A stretch of 64,000 bases of DNA from Cellvibrio sp. (lineage in GTDB: Bacteria; Pseudomonadota; Gammaproteobacteria; Pseudomonadales; Cellvibrionaceae). Of the stretch, positions 19,834 to 28,956 are shown piece by piece; the first letter of the stretch is position 1, and every line of letters starts with the position of its first letter. Location: the NCBI GenBank assembly GCA_016712405.1, contig JADJRD010000014.1, positions 310,001 to 374,000 of the forward strand, written 5' to 3'. The translations under genes were made by a program, and so were the position numbers. The notes under the pieces were generated by a model. The model was given only the letters and a program-made list of their open reading frames with translations, was not told the origin of the DNA and made no database searches.

Positions 19834-20556
19834 ATGCGTCGCAACAATACCCCTTATTTTGTTAAAGCCCTCTACAAGAAAATTAATTACTGGTATGTAG
19901 GACGCTTTATCGTTCCTCAATTTGATTCTTTAGGCAGTATTCCGGAAATTGCACACCCTCGCAGCCTGGTAATTTTTGGTCGTAATATTCATTTGGGAAA
20001 ATTCGCACAAATAATTTGTTCGTCAGATAACAAAGTTCGTTTTACTACCTGGCCCGGCAAAATGAATCACGCAGAAATTAGTATCGGCGATTATTGTTTG
20101 ATATCGCCCGGCACGCGTATTTCTGCAGCGGAATCTATTCGTATTGGTAATAACTGTATGTTTGCAGCAAATGTTTATATTAGCGATAGTGATTGGCATG
20201 GTATTTACAATCGCATCCGACCTTTTCGTTGTACTAAACCAGTAGTGGTTGAAAATAATGTGTGGCTTGGTGAAAGCGTGATTGTGAATAAAGGTGTGAC
20301 CATCGGTGAAAACTCTGTGATTGGTGCAGGCTCGGTTGTCACCAAACATATTCCCGCCAATGTGGTTGCGGCAGGTAATCCGGCTCGGGTAATTAAACAC
20401 ATCAATCCCAATCGTCGAATGTTGAAACGCGAAATGATGTTTAAAGATCCTGATTTTTATTTTAAAAATCAGGATGAGTTGGATAAATATATGTTGGGAA
20501 AAAATTCTATTTGGAATTGGTTGCGATCAAGATTTAAACCTAATCAGCAAGATTGA
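19834..20556 (+). CDS. Hexapeptide-repeat acyltransferase (left-handed beta-helix)
   Basis: 240 aa. Repeated hexapeptides (ISIGDYCLISPGTRIS, VENNVWLGESVIVNKGVTIG, ENSVIGAGSVVTKHIPANVVAAGNPARVI) define an LbH transferase of the acetyltransferase group, with an extra N-terminal ~70 residues and a basic C-terminal tail. It likely transfers an acetyl or acyl group to a sugar. The acceptor is unknown. Divergent from the methyltransferase gene. Confidence 0.87.
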   Translation: MRRNNTPYFVKALYKKINYWYVGRFIVPQFDSLGSIPEIAHPRSLVIFGRNIHLGKFAQIICSSDNKVRFTTWPGKMNHAEISIGDYCLISPGTRISAAESIRIGNNCMFAANVYISDSDWHGIYNRIRPFRCTKPVVVENNVWLGESVIVNKGVTIGENSVIGAGSVVTKHIPANVVAAGNPARVIKHINPNRRMLKREMMFKDPDFYFKNQDELDKYMLGKNSIWNWLRSRFKPNQQD

Positions 20557-20561
20557 ATTGA

Positions 20562-21428
20562 TTACCGTATCACCCAAATAATTGCCATACCGCTTCGCCA
20601 AACATCTCTTGTTTCGACAAGTGGGCTGTCTGTAAAATCACTGCCGCTTAAATTTTCGTAGCGTAGAAAAAATGCTAGTCGCATATTGAGTTTTTCGGAT
20701 TTAATTTTTCGAGTAAACGCGATTTGACTATAGAAACCACTGTATCCACTTGATGCATCAAATGTTGGTCGTGTTGATGTGGCATATTCGGGTGTAACTG
20801 AGTAGTAATAATCATGATAGCGATTGTCGGCGTAGGTGATGCCCAGACGATAATGAAGATTCCAATCAGCGAATTTTGTTCTGTAAGCCAGTTGCGGCTG
20901 AAACAGGTATCCTGCATATCCTGCATCATCTGCAAATGCAAAAACAGCTCGCAGGGGTAGTTGTAATGTAAGTCCGTTTGAAAAATCATTGCCAGTTAAT
21001 TTGTAATTCAGCGATGGGCCTATTTCGAAAGTAGATCCTAATTCCGGCATGCCTTGACGTAATTCGTTTTCATCTGTGTCAGGAGAAATAGCTGCGCTTG
21101 CGCTTAAGCTGAACTCCAAATTATTTGATTCGAAAAAACTACCGCGAATACCGTCTCTATCTGAGCGAATAAATTTTCCATGATAAAGAAAATAAGGAAT
21201 CGGGCTGGCAAAAGTTCGATATTCTGCTGAGCCACGATAATCAGGGCCGTGCAGTGCGCCAAGGCCTAATCCTAGCTCCCAGTTTTTTTCTTCAGCTTTT
21301 GCCGAAAAGCTAAAAATAAAAATGAGAATAAATAGAAAATAATGTTGTAACGTTAATCCCCCTCTCCCACAAGGGAGGAGATGGAAAAATATACCAAGCC
21401 AAAAATTATGTTTGCTTTTCATAAACAA
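20562..21428 (-). CDS. MipA/OmpV-family outer-membrane protein
   Basis: 288 aa. The mature part from about residue 46 (NWELGLGLGALHGPDYRGSAEY) is a MipA/OmpV beta-barrel ending in the aromatic/charged C-terminus typical of outer-membrane proteins (VWRSGMAIIWVIR). The N-terminus is odd: a CTCCC-type palindromic repeat is read through as HLLPCGRGG between two hydrophobic stretches, before LFILIFIFSFSAKA. No ATG, GTG or TTG occurs in frame between the repeat and that hydrophobic stretch, so the start must lie upstream of the repeat, overlapping the Nudix gene by 10 bp. Confidence 0.8.
   Translation of the reverse strand: MFMKSKHNFWLGIFFHLLPCGRGGLTLQHYFLFILIFIFSFSAKAEEKNWELGLGLGALHGPDYRGSAEYRTFASPIPYFLYHGKFIRSDRDGIRGSFFESNNLEFSLSASAAISPDTDENELRQGMPELGSTFEIGPSLNYKLTGNDFSNGLTLQLPLRAVFAFADDAGYAGYLFQPQLAYRTKFADWNLHYRLGITYADNRYHDYYYSVTPEYATSTRPTFDASSGYSGFYSQIAFTRKIKSEKLNMRLAFFLRYENLSGSDFTDSPLVETRDVWRSGMAIIWVIR
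21356..21385. repeat. Short CCCTCTCCC/GGGAGGAG palindromic repeat
   Basis: A CCCCCTCTCCC-ACAA-GGGAGGAG stem-loop lies within the predicted signal-peptide region of the MipA/OmpV gene. It belongs with the other GC-rich palindromes of the window but is the only one inside a reading frame. Confidence 0.65.
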
Positions 21429-21967
21429 ATTCTTAATAAAGCGGCGACTGAGATGCTGTCAGTGATGTCTCCTCGTTTGACCATCGCAATGGCTTCGGTG
21501 AGTGGCATTTTTTTATACTCGATATCTTCTGTGGATTCCAATGCTTGTTGCCCGGCAGATAATCCTTTGGCAACAAAAATAATCGCTAACTCATCGGAAA
21601 CAGAATTAGATAAGTGCATGCGCATGAGCTCGGTGACTTCTGCAGCTTTTAATCCAACCTCTTCTTCCAATTCACGACGTGCGGCATTGACCGGGTCTTC
21701 ACCTTCGGGGCAGCCACCTTCAGGTATTTCCCAAGTGTATTGATTCAATGTGTAACGACTTTGTTTAACCAACCAGGTGTTGCCTTCTTCATCGATTGGC
21801 AATACACCTATAGCGATATTTTTAAAATGCACTGTGCCGTAAATACCATCTGTGCCTTTGGGGGTAATGACTTGGTCATGTGTGACTTTTATCCAGGGGT
21901 TTTCATAGGCAATATGTGATGATTTGACTTTCCAGCCGCCGACTTTTTCCGGGTATGAAGTTTTCAT
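21419..21967 (-). CDS. Nudix hydrolase, ADP-ribose pyrophosphatase-like
   Basis: 182 aa. The Nudix box is complete: GGCPEGEDPVNAARRELEEEVGL. An N-terminal beta-rich part (HIAYENPWIKVTHDQVITPKG) is as in ADP-sugar pyrophosphatases. Expected to hydrolyse nucleoside-diphosphate-X compounds in the cytoplasm. It follows the DUF3301 gene and may be cotranscribed with it and with the MipA gene. Confidence 0.88.
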   Translation of the reverse strand: MKTSYPEKVGGWKVKSSHIAYENPWIKVTHDQVITPKGTDGIYGTVHFKNIAIGVLPIDEEGNTWLVKQSRYTLNQYTWEIPEGGCPEGEDPVNAARRELEEEVGLKAAEVTELMRMHLSNSVSDELAIIFVAKGLSAGQQALESTEDIEYKKMPLTEAIAMVKRGDITDSISVAALLRICL

Positions 21968-21995
21968 AATGGTTTCTTTTAAGATCAGAAAAGGA

Positions 21996-22316
21996 TCAGT
22001 GCAGCCTATGTGCTGCTAATTGAATATCAATCACCATTTTACCCAAAAGCGTTACACCACCATTGTAGCGATCAGCACCGGTTGAGGTGAATTCAAAGTG
22101 ATAATGTCGGCGAAGAAACCATTGCTGACGTAAATCTTTTGCGGGGCGAATTGAGCGTAATACTATGGTTTGATCCAAGAGTTGGACGTCAGCTTCACGA
22201 CAAAATTGCAAAGCAGACTTGTAGGCCAGATCTTTATAGGCAAGATTTTTATACCAAAGAGCAGCAAGGCTTACAAAAGCGAGAAGCCAGAGAACACCGT
22301 AAATATCAAAATACAT
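21996..22316 (-). CDS. DUF3301 family membrane protein
   Basis: 106 aa. An N-terminal membrane helix (residues ~4-22, IYGVLWLLAFVSLAALWY) is followed by a DUF3301-like soluble part (SALQFCREADVQLLDQTIVLRS, FEFTSTGADRYNGGVTLLG). Function unknown; commonly found near Nudix or RNA-associated genes in gammaproteobacteria. Same strand as the Nudix gene. Confidence 0.85.
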   Translation of the reverse strand: MYFDIYGVLWLLAFVSLAALWYKNLAYKDLAYKSALQFCREADVQLLDQTIVLRSIRPAKDLRQQWFLRRHYHFEFTSTGADRYNGGVTLLGKMVIDIQLAAHRLH

Positions 22317-22326
22317 TTAGAAGGCC

Positions 22327-22365
22327 TAAAAACAAGAAAGGCGATTGATTGCTCAATCGCCCTTT
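22327..22365 (-). terminator. Rho-independent terminator of the cold-shock gene
   Basis: On the minus strand, GGCGATTGA and TCAATCGCC pair with a 4-base loop, followed by a T-rich tract. It lies 17 bases past the stop of the cold-shock gene and just before the DUF3301 start. Confidence 0.85.
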
Positions 22366-22381
22366 TCAACACAACACCCTA

Positions 22382-22591
22382 TTAAAGAGGTGTTACGTTT
22401 TCAGCTTGTGGACCTTTTTGACCTTGGGTCACTTCGAAAGTCACTTTTTGACCTTCTTTCAAGGTTTTACGGCCGTTGCCGTTAATTGCACGAAAGTGAA
22501 CGAATACATCCGCACCACCATCACGCTCAATAAAACCGTAACCTTTGTCATCGTTAAACCACTTAACAACACCAGAGAACACATCTAACAT
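22382..22591 (-). CDS. CspA-family cold-shock protein
   Basis: 69 aa single cold-shock domain. RNP1-like KGYGFI and RNP2-like VFVHF are present; it binds single-stranded RNA or DNA and melts RNA structure. The start is ATG 22591, with GAGGA ~5 bases upstream; a longer frame to 22636 is within the leader. A palindrome sits in the 5' leader. A terminator follows. Confidence 0.93.
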   Translation of the reverse strand: MLDVFSGVVKWFNDDKGYGFIERDGGADVFVHFRAINGNGRKTLKEGQKVTFEVTQGQKGPQAENVTPL

Positions 22592-22999
22592 ACATTCCTC
22601 GTCTTGCATAAACTTGTCAGCTGAGCAGCTGACCAAACATAAAAACCGACTCTATGTTAATAAAGCCAGGGTGAAATAGCTTACTAGAGCTATTGCTCAG
22701 GTCGTGGTCGTCCAAAGTGGTCTTGAGCAAGGGGTCTTACAAAAGGCGGAGCTTGGGGCGGATCTCAATCTGTAGCGAGGGCAAAAGTAAAGCAGTTGTT
22801 ATAGTGAGTCAAGCAAATATCCATGAAATTGCTGAAAGCCTCCAATTTTAGTAACGAGGGGTAACACAGAATCTCTCATGTCGCATAAATCTGCGTTGCT
22901 TTATTAGGTATAGGTAGGATGTAAAGCGCATGGATAATCCTTCCGGTTAGCCTGCTCATAAGTGATGTGGCTATTTTGATAGATTAGATCCGGTGTTGC
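22592..22999. other. Leader and promoter region of the cold-shock gene, ~400 bp without genes
   Basis: No gene is seen. A perfect hairpin, GTCAGCTG-AG-CAGCTGAC at 22616-22633, lies 25 bases before the cold-shock ATG on the minus strand, suitable for an mRNA leader structure. The rest shows nothing I recognise on either strand. Confidence 0.5.
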
Positions 23000-23335
23000 T
23001 TAAGATGGATAGGTTTTGTCTTGGATTTCTTTTGGTTTGGCCAATTGTTCATGTAAAAAAATAGCGATTGGAATCATCAATATACCCAATGTCATGGCTT
23101 CTCGTTTGAGTGTTTGAAATTGATAGCCCTGTTTGGCTAATTGGAAACAAGCCAAACCAAAAGCTGCAGCCGCAAAATATCCCCAGCGTGATTTTTTCCA
23201 CAATCCAAAGGTAATAATCGCAGCGACAAAAGCTAAAAAAATGCCGACAATATGGCCAAAACTGATAAATAGGGCGATTGAAAGTACAAACAAGCCAATC
23301 ATCAGATAATTTAATAACAAAGCAAATTTTTTCAT
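23000..23335 (-). CDS. Small integral membrane protein
   Basis: 111 aa from the ATG at 23335 (MKKFALLLNYLMIGLF). Four hydrophobic segments (about 6-25, 28-45, 52-70, 78-96) suggest a polytopic inner-membrane protein. A longer frame to 23461 runs through the MgtC gene and is not preferred. No family recognised. It lies 25 bp after the MgtC gene, probably cotranscribed. Confidence 0.65.
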   Translation of the reverse strand: MKKFALLLNYLMIGLFVLSIALFISFGHIVGIFLAFVAAIITFGLWKKSRWGYFAAAAFGLACFQLAKQGYQFQTLKREAMTLGILMIPIAIFLHEQLAKPKEIQDKTYPS

Positions 23336-23360
23336 GTGTGATATCAAATAAAAAATAACA

Positions 23361-23885
23361 TCAATCGGACGATTTTTTCGTTTTTCCAATCCAGGTTTGA
23401 TATTTTTTATGGACGCCTCGAGTAAATGCTTGAGAGTAATCTTCAAGTAAGTCGACGCCAACTAAAACAGTAATCACAACCAGCGATAATTTGATGGCCA
23501 CCAAGTTGTAACCTATGGCAATACACACACCAATAGCGGCCAGAGACCAAATGGTGGCAGCGGAAGTCACACCCAACACAAAACCATCGCGAGCCAGCAT
23601 AACACCTGCGCCCAAAAATCCTATGCCGGTGATCACTTGTCCAATGATTCGTGAAGGATCAGTTACAACGCGAGTTCCATTTTGATCAACACCCGTAGAA
23701 ACCACCATCGAGGCGGCAATAAAAATATAAGTACCCAGGGTAATTAATGATGATGTTCGAATACCCACGGGCTTGCCACGCAATTGTCTTTCTGCGCCAA
23801 TAATGGTGCCGCAGAGTAATGAGGTGCCAACGGCGTGCCAACTAAAAGGCTCTATCGACAGAATAGATAAAAAATCCACAATCAA
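23361..23885 (-). CDS. MgtC/SapB family membrane protein
   Basis: 174 aa. Core motif GTIIGAERQLRGKPVGIRTSSLITLG, followed by helices with DPSRIIGQVITGIGFLGAGVML, is the MgtC N-terminal membrane domain. The soluble C-terminal ACT-like domain of Salmonella MgtC is absent, as in many short homologues. Associated with magnesium limitation and, in pathogens, survival in macrophages; here only the family is claimed. It overlaps the ubiI-like gene by 4 bp. Confidence 0.9.
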   Translation of the reverse strand: MIVDFLSILSIEPFSWHAVGTSLLCGTIIGAERQLRGKPVGIRTSSLITLGTYIFIAASMVVSTGVDQNGTRVVTDPSRIIGQVITGIGFLGAGVMLARDGFVLGVTSAATIWSLAAIGVCIAIGYNLVAIKLSLVVITVLVGVDLLEDYSQAFTRGVHKKYQTWIGKTKKSSD

Positions 23886-25084
23886 ATCCCCATGGCTTGT
23901 TGAATAATCAATTTTTTAATTGCTGAAGTTGAGTCTAGTTGACTCATGCCAAAATTGCGTAACCAATTGGCAGATAAAGATCGATTGGCAAATAACTGTT
24001 TGAAGCCTTCCATCGCTGACATCATGCTCAGATTGTGGCCTAACCTTTGCCGTTGATAACGACGCAGAATCGAAAAGTCATCCAGAGAAATGCTTCTTTG
24101 TTGCGCGCGCGAAACTTCTTGTGCAAGCACTTGTGCATCTAAAAATCCCAAATTCACACCTTGACAGGCAAGTGGAAGAAGATTGTGTGAAGCGTCGCCG
24201 ACGAGTGCGATTTGCGGTTGCATATAATCTTTAGCGTGACGTTGTCGCAATGGATAAATAAATCGTGGTGCGCAGTGCAGAACTTTCCCTAAGCGATGTT
24301 CAAATGCTTTTTCCAATGCGCGACAAAAGTCATCATCATTCATTGCCATTAGATTATCTGCCAGCGAATCTTCGGCTGACCAAACAATCGAACAAAAATG
24401 TTTTCCATTCACATCAGGCAAAGGTAAAAAAGCCAAAGGTCCTGTATGCATAAAACGCTGCCAGGCTGTAAATTGATGTGGCAATTCGGTTTGCGCGGTA
24501 GTGACTATTGCTTTGTGTCCATAATTCCATTCGCGTGTTGCAAAATTAGCCAAATCGCGAACGCGAGATTGCGCGCCATCTGCACCAATCAATAAGCGCG
24601 TAACAACGCATTCACCTTGATTAAGCACTATGTCAGTTGTTGATTCTTGTCGATGAACATCTAGCAGACTTGCCGATCGAATAAACTCAATCTGTGAATA
24701 AGCAGATAGCTTTCTTTGTAATGCATTTAACACGACAGAATTTTCAACGATATGCCCTAAGTGAGACGATGCCACTTCAGCGGAATCAAAATGAATGCTG
24801 CCAGTGCCTTCACCGTCCCACACATGCATTTGTGAATAGGCACAAACACGTTGTGTAACAATATCACCCCATACGCCCAGTTCAGTTAAAAAATGTTGTG
24901 AAGCTTGAGTGAGTGCCACCACACGAGGATCAAAACTTTCGCCTGAAAATTCATTTAAGTCATTGGATGCATCAACCAAATTAATTCGTAGTTTTTTTTC
25001 AGCATCCTGCTGTGCAATCGCACAAGCCAAACTGGCACCGACAAGTCCTGCACCAATAATCGTGATATCAACTGTTTCAGGCAT
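23882..25084 (-). CDS. ubiI: FAD-dependent hydroxylase, UbiI/VisC type
   Basis: 400 aa flavoprotein monooxygenase: dinucleotide-binding IIGAGLVGASLACAIA, and the second FAD motif region LVGDASHNLLPLACQGVNLGFLDA. It is the gene after ubiH, the same order as E. coli ubiH-visC, which favours the C5 hydroxylase of ubiquinone synthesis. UbiF-type activity cannot be excluded from sequence alone. It overlaps ubiH by 8 bp. Confidence 0.82.
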   Translation of the reverse strand: MPETVDITIIGAGLVGASLACAIAQQDAEKKLRINLVDASNDLNEFSGESFDPRVVALTQASQHFLTELGVWGDIVTQRVCAYSQMHVWDGEGTGSIHFDSAEVASSHLGHIVENSVVLNALQRKLSAYSQIEFIRSASLLDVHRQESTTDIVLNQGECVVTRLLIGADGAQSRVRDLANFATREWNYGHKAIVTTAQTELPHQFTAWQRFMHTGPLAFLPLPDVNGKHFCSIVWSAEDSLADNLMAMNDDDFCRALEKAFEHRLGKVLHCAPRFIYPLRQRHAKDYMQPQIALVGDASHNLLPLACQGVNLGFLDAQVLAQEVSRAQQRSISLDDFSILRRYQRQRLGHNLSMMSAMEGFKQLFANRSLSANWLRNFGMSQLDSTSAIKKLIIQQAMGI

Positions 25085-26306
25085 AGTGTTTACCCATGGT
25101 TTGATCCACCAATAATTTTTTGGCAGCAGGAATGGATTCCAAACCTATAAAGCCCAAATGACGCAAAGCAATAAGGGGCAATCGTGCACTGGAAAAAATT
25201 TTTACCAATTGATCACTGAATAGGATAGTGGTGTTTTGATCGCGTTGTTGATCTTGCAAATAGGCTTGCAATCTTGATAAATCACCTAAAGGCTTTCTGG
25301 AATCTGCTAAATGTTTTGTCAGTTGTACACAATCCCGTAATGACAAATTAAATCCTTGGCCGGCGACTGGATGTAAAAAGTGTGCTGCATTACCAATCAA
25401 TACTAAATGCGAACGAATTTGCTCCTTTGCAGTAATAAGTTGCAGTGGAAAAGCTTTACGTTCACCGACGCGATTAAATTTCCCCAATCGCTGACCAAAA
25501 CGTTTTTGTAAATGTGCTAAAAAAAGGTCGTCAGATGAATTCAATAATTCGTTTGCTTGTTCTTTAGGTAAGGTCAGAACCAGTGCTGCTTCTTGTGCGG
25601 ATGCGATTTTACCCAGCGGCAATAATGCGATTGGCCCCAGCTCTGTAAATCGTTCATAAGCCACATGCTGATGTGATTCAGTAAAAGCAACATTGGTAAT
25701 AATTGCCGTTTGTTGATAAGACTCAACCGTAAAATCAATACCCAGTTGCTGCGACAGTGGAGACTTACCGCCATCCGCCATTACCACCAAATCTGTCATG
25801 ATCGTATCAGCTTGTTTTGAATTTGCAGCCAGCTGTAATTCTGCACCTGAAATTTTCGGCAACACTTTTTGAACAGTGACTGAAGAAAACAATGTGATAT
25901 TTTCTTGTGTTTGTAATGCAGAAGTTAACACTCGGCCAATCCATTGATTGGGAATTACATAACCCACGGCATCAATGCCATAATCGTCCGCGTTAATGAA
26001 TCCACCCATTAAGTGGTCGGCATCACTGATATGAATTTTTTTAATCGCCGTTGCCTGTTGATTCAATTTATCCCAAATTCCTAGCGACTGAAAAATTTCC
26101 ATGCTGCCATGCGCAATCGCTGTGGAGCGTGCATCAAAACTGGGTTGAAATAATTTATCCATCGTATCATCAGGAAATTCCTGCGCATCCAACAGCGCAA
26201 TTTTCCAATCCGAATTTCGGCGCGCCAACAGCAAGGCCAGGCTCATGCCGACCATGCCGCCACCGATGATGGTGATATTGAAATTTTGTTTATCTATACT
26301 TCGCAT
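25077..26306 (-). CDS. ubiH: 2-octaprenyl-6-methoxyphenol hydroxylase
   Basis: 409 aa. FAD-binding IIGGGMVGMSLALLLARR, the motif MADGGKSPLSQQLGI and LIGNAAHFLHPVAGQGFNLSLRD are present. Its place between pepP and a second UbiH/UbiI-family gene matches the conserved ygfB-pepP-ubiH-visC cluster. It hydroxylates the ubiquinone ring at the inner membrane. It lies 57 bp after pepP. Confidence 0.9.
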   Translation of the reverse strand: MRSIDKQNFNITIIGGGMVGMSLALLLARRNSDWKIALLDAQEFPDDTMDKLFQPSFDARSTAIAHGSMEIFQSLGIWDKLNQQATAIKKIHISDADHLMGGFINADDYGIDAVGYVIPNQWIGRVLTSALQTQENITLFSSVTVQKVLPKISGAELQLAANSKQADTIMTDLVVMADGGKSPLSQQLGIDFTVESYQQTAIITNVAFTESHQHVAYERFTELGPIALLPLGKIASAQEAALVLTLPKEQANELLNSSDDLFLAHLQKRFGQRLGKFNRVGERKAFPLQLITAKEQIRSHLVLIGNAAHFLHPVAGQGFNLSLRDCVQLTKHLADSRKPLGDLSRLQAYLQDQQRDQNTTILFSDQLVKIFSSARLPLIALRHLGFIGLESIPAAKKLLVDQTMGKHYA

Positions 26307-26363
26307 GAGGTTTCTCGATGTGTAGCTTTTTTTGCATCGTTTGTAGTTTTTTTTGCTTCATTA

Positions 26364-27680
26364 TTAAGATGCTTTCATCAACTTTTCAATTTCCTTCACC
26401 GTTTTTGGAACATTTTTCGTCAAGACTTCATTGCCGTCTTTGGTAATCACTACATCATCTTCAATTCGAATACCAATGCCGCGCCATTTTTTGGCGACTT
26501 TTTCGTTGTCGGGTGCGACGTAAATTCCGGGTTCGACTGTCATCACCATTCCAGGTTCGAGTAAGCGCCATTCGCCGCCGACTTTGTAATCGCCAACATC
26601 GTGTACGTCCATGCCTAACCAGTGGCCGGCGCGGTGCATGTAAAATTCTTTGTAAGCTTCGGATTGAATTAATGCTTCCGGTTCACCCTCCAGCAAACCT
26701 ATATCGATTAATCCTTTAGTGATAACACGCACAGTCGCTTCGTGTGGATCATTCCAATGATTGCCGGGTTTGGCGACTTCTATTGCGGCGAGTTGCGCAT
26801 TCAAACAAATTTCGTAGAGAATTTTTTGTTCGTTGGAAAATTTTCCGTTGGCGGGGAAAGTACGTGTGATGTCGGCTGCGTAATAATCCAATTCGCAACC
26901 GGCATCGATTAATACCAAATCACCATTTTTTATTGCTGCAGAATTTTCAATGTAATGCAAAATGCAGCCGTTTTTTCCGCCACCGACAATCGAGTTGTAG
27001 GCAGGAAAGCGCGCGCCGTTGCGATGGAATTCGTGAAGGATTTCAGCTTCGAGTTGATACTCCATTACGCCGGGGTCACAAGCTTTCATCGCACGGATAT
27101 GGGCTGCAGCTGAAATGTCAGCCGCTTCTTTCATTACGCGAATTTCAGCGGCGCTTTTAAATAAACGCATGTCGTGCAGTATGTGACTTAAATCGAGAAA
27201 TTCACCGGGTGGTGTTGCGCCTGAGCGAACTTTTGCGCGAATGCTATTAATCCATTCCATCACTTGTTTATCAAATTCACCGTCTTTTCCCATAGCGTAA
27301 TAAACACGCTGACGACCTTCGAGTAAGCCTGGCAAAATATCGTCTATATCATCAATTGGAAATGCATCGTCTGCACCAAATTCTTCACAGGCACCTTCCG
27401 GGCCTGCGCGATAACCGTCCCAAATTTCGCGTTCACGATTGCGTTCGCGCACAAACATCACAAAAGAGCCATGTTCACGCCCAGGAATTAATGCAATCAC
27501 CGCTTGCGGTTCTTCGAAGCCGGATAAATATAAAAAATCGCTGTCTTGTCGATAATGATATTCCGTATCTCGGCTGCGCACTCGTTCAGGTGCGGCAGGC
27601 AAAATAGCGATGGAATTGGGTTCCATCATGTCCATTAATTGTTTGCGACGACGAGCAAATTCTGTTTTGGTGATGCGCAT
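26364..27680 (-). CDS. pepP: Xaa-Pro aminopeptidase P
   Basis: 438 aa with the AMP_N domain (about 1-170) and the M24B pita-bread catalytic domain. Metal ligands are visible: two Asp in LIDAGCELDYYAADITRTFP, His in HRAGHWLGMDVHDVGDY, Glu in VEPGIY and Glu in GIRIEDDVVIT. It removes N-terminal residues preceding proline, using two Mn2+. Member of the ygfB-pepP-ubiH operon. Confidence 0.96.
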   Translation of the reverse strand: MRITKTEFARRRKQLMDMMEPNSIAILPAAPERVRSRDTEYHYRQDSDFLYLSGFEEPQAVIALIPGREHGSFVMFVRERNREREIWDGYRAGPEGACEEFGADDAFPIDDIDDILPGLLEGRQRVYYAMGKDGEFDKQVMEWINSIRAKVRSGATPPGEFLDLSHILHDMRLFKSAAEIRVMKEAADISAAAHIRAMKACDPGVMEYQLEAEILHEFHRNGARFPAYNSIVGGGKNGCILHYIENSAAIKNGDLVLIDAGCELDYYAADITRTFPANGKFSNEQKILYEICLNAQLAAIEVAKPGNHWNDPHEATVRVITKGLIDIGLLEGEPEALIQSEAYKEFYMHRAGHWLGMDVHDVGDYKVGGEWRLLEPGMVMTVEPGIYVAPDNEKVAKKWRGIGIRIEDDVVITKDGNEVLTKNVPKTVKEIEKLMKAS

Positions 27681-27701
27681 AATTTTTCCGGTAAAAAATT
27701 A

Positions 27702-28283
27702 TTAGTGAATTTGTTGTGATGCTGGCGGAGTGACTTCTTGCGGTGCTGCGAACTCTTCATAAAAACTCGATGCAATCACGCGCACATATTCAGTGACTTC
27801 CATGTAATCCGCTTCGTTGGCATCTTCGTCTTCTTCATCGTCCACTTGAATTTGAACAATAGCGGCGAGGTCGCTCAGCATATCTCGTGCCTCTTCATCC
27901 AGTGTGCGATTTTTTGCATCAGCGCTACCGAATCCGGTTAAAAATCCGTGACACCATTGGCTGAGCGCCATGACTCTATCGGAAATTAATTCATCGTCGT
28001 TGGGCAGCAATAATGTCAACGAAAAATCATTGCTCAATTGTTCGCGGGTGATGTGATACACCTGCGCCAGTAAATCGCGCACATGAGGTTCAGGTGCATT
28101 GGTGAAATCCAAAAATTCCACTGCATCCAATAACCATTGAATTTCCGAAACCTGTGCACCACCGGCGAGTTTTCCGCAGAGTAATCCGTGTAATTCAGAA
28201 GGGCTGTTCAAGGTGCCCAGAGGGGCGAGGGCATTGGCAAGTTGGTCAAAATCGATTTTAGCGGGAAGCGGCAGGTCGCTCAT
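27702..28283 (-). CDS. ygfB: UPF0149 family protein YgfB
   Basis: 193 aa from the ATG at 28283 (GGAG 6 bases upstream); the frame extends 8 codons further to 28307. It has the YgfB/YecA-like helical core (SELHGLLCGKLAGG; QWCHGFLTGFG) and an acidic segment (VDDEEDEDANEADYME). No Zn/SEC-C tail. Function is not settled for most homologues; in Pseudomonas, YgfB has been linked to control of the ampD-alpA region. First gene of the operon with pepP, ubiH and ubiI. Confidence 0.9.
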   Translation of the reverse strand: MSDLPLPAKIDFDQLANALAPLGTLNSPSELHGLLCGKLAGGAQVSEIQWLLDAVEFLDFTNAPEPHVRDLLAQVYHITREQLSNDFSLTLLLPNDDELISDRVMALSQWCHGFLTGFGSADAKNRTLDEEARDMLSDLAAIVQIQVDDEEDEDANEADYMEVTEYVRVIASSFYEEFAAPQEVTPPASQQIH

Positions 28284-28426
28284 CAAATACTCCGAATAGA
28301 TCCACAATAGAAGCTAATATGCAGGTTACGGGTCGGTATCCTATCACAAGGCTTGGTCGCATCATTGACCAGATTACCAAGCTCACAATATAGTGGGCGC
28401 TTGCGCCACCACAGGTTATTCATCTT

Positions 28427-28633
28427 ATGTCCAACGACCTTTTACTCTCACTTGAAACCAAGCTTGATCGGTTGCTGATGGTTTGTCAGCGACTGAAACA
28501 GGAAAATGCAGATCTCAAGGCTCGCGAAAGTGATTGGCAACGCGAGCGTCAACGCTTAATCGAAAAAAACGAACTCGCCCGTACCCGGGTCGAAGCTATG
28601 ATTACTCATCTTAAAAGTCTGGATGTGGAATAG
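28427..28633 (+). CDS. TIGR02449-type coiled-coil protein (ZapB-like)
   Basis: 68 aa, almost entirely helical and charged with heptad-like Leu spacing (LETKLDRLLMVCQRLKQENADLKARE). Matches the small TIGR02449 family found directly before zapA in Pseudomonas and relatives. It directly abuts zapA with no gap, so it may act in Z-ring biology, which is inference from location. Confidence 0.85.
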   Translation: MSNDLLLSLETKLDRLLMVCQRLKQENADLKARESDWQRERQRLIEKNELARTRVEAMITHLKSLDVE

Positions 28634-28924
28634 ATGTCAAACGAAACGGTTACTGTCCGAATTTTGGATAAAGAATATCAAGTCGCTTGCCCCACTGATG
28701 AGCGACAAGCCTTGTTGGATTCTGCGCAATTATTAAACGAGCGCATGAAAACCATTCGTGGTACTGGCAGCATTGTTGGATTAGAACGAATTGCTGTTAT
28801 GGCCGCCCTAAATTTGAGTCATGAATTATTACAGGCGCGACAAGCCACAGGCATGAGCGCAAGTCATAGCGATTTGCAACGCTTAAACGATAAGATTGAT
28901 AAAAGTTTACTGAATTTCTTATAA
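28634..28924 (+). CDS. zapA: Cell division protein ZapA
   Basis: 96 aa. ZapA head domain (VTVRILDKEYQVACPTDERQALLDSAQLLNERM) followed by a helical C-terminus. It binds FtsZ filaments and stabilises the Z ring. Its position before the 6S RNA gene and ygfA is the standard gammaproteobacterial arrangement. Confidence 0.95.
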   Translation: MSNETVTVRILDKEYQVACPTDERQALLDSAQLLNERMKTIRGTGSIVGLERIAVMAALNLSHELLQARQATGMSASHSDLQRLNDKIDKSLLNFL

Positions 28925-28956
28925 GGCTTTTTCAATTAGCTGGGTTATACTTCGTA

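Noticed and set aside
19769..19834. Longer start of the methyltransferase
   Set aside because: Overlaps the divergent acyltransferase start and lacks family similarity.
23336..23461. Upstream extension of the small membrane protein
   Set aside because: Runs into the MgtC gene in another frame; hydrophobic start at 23335 is more natural.
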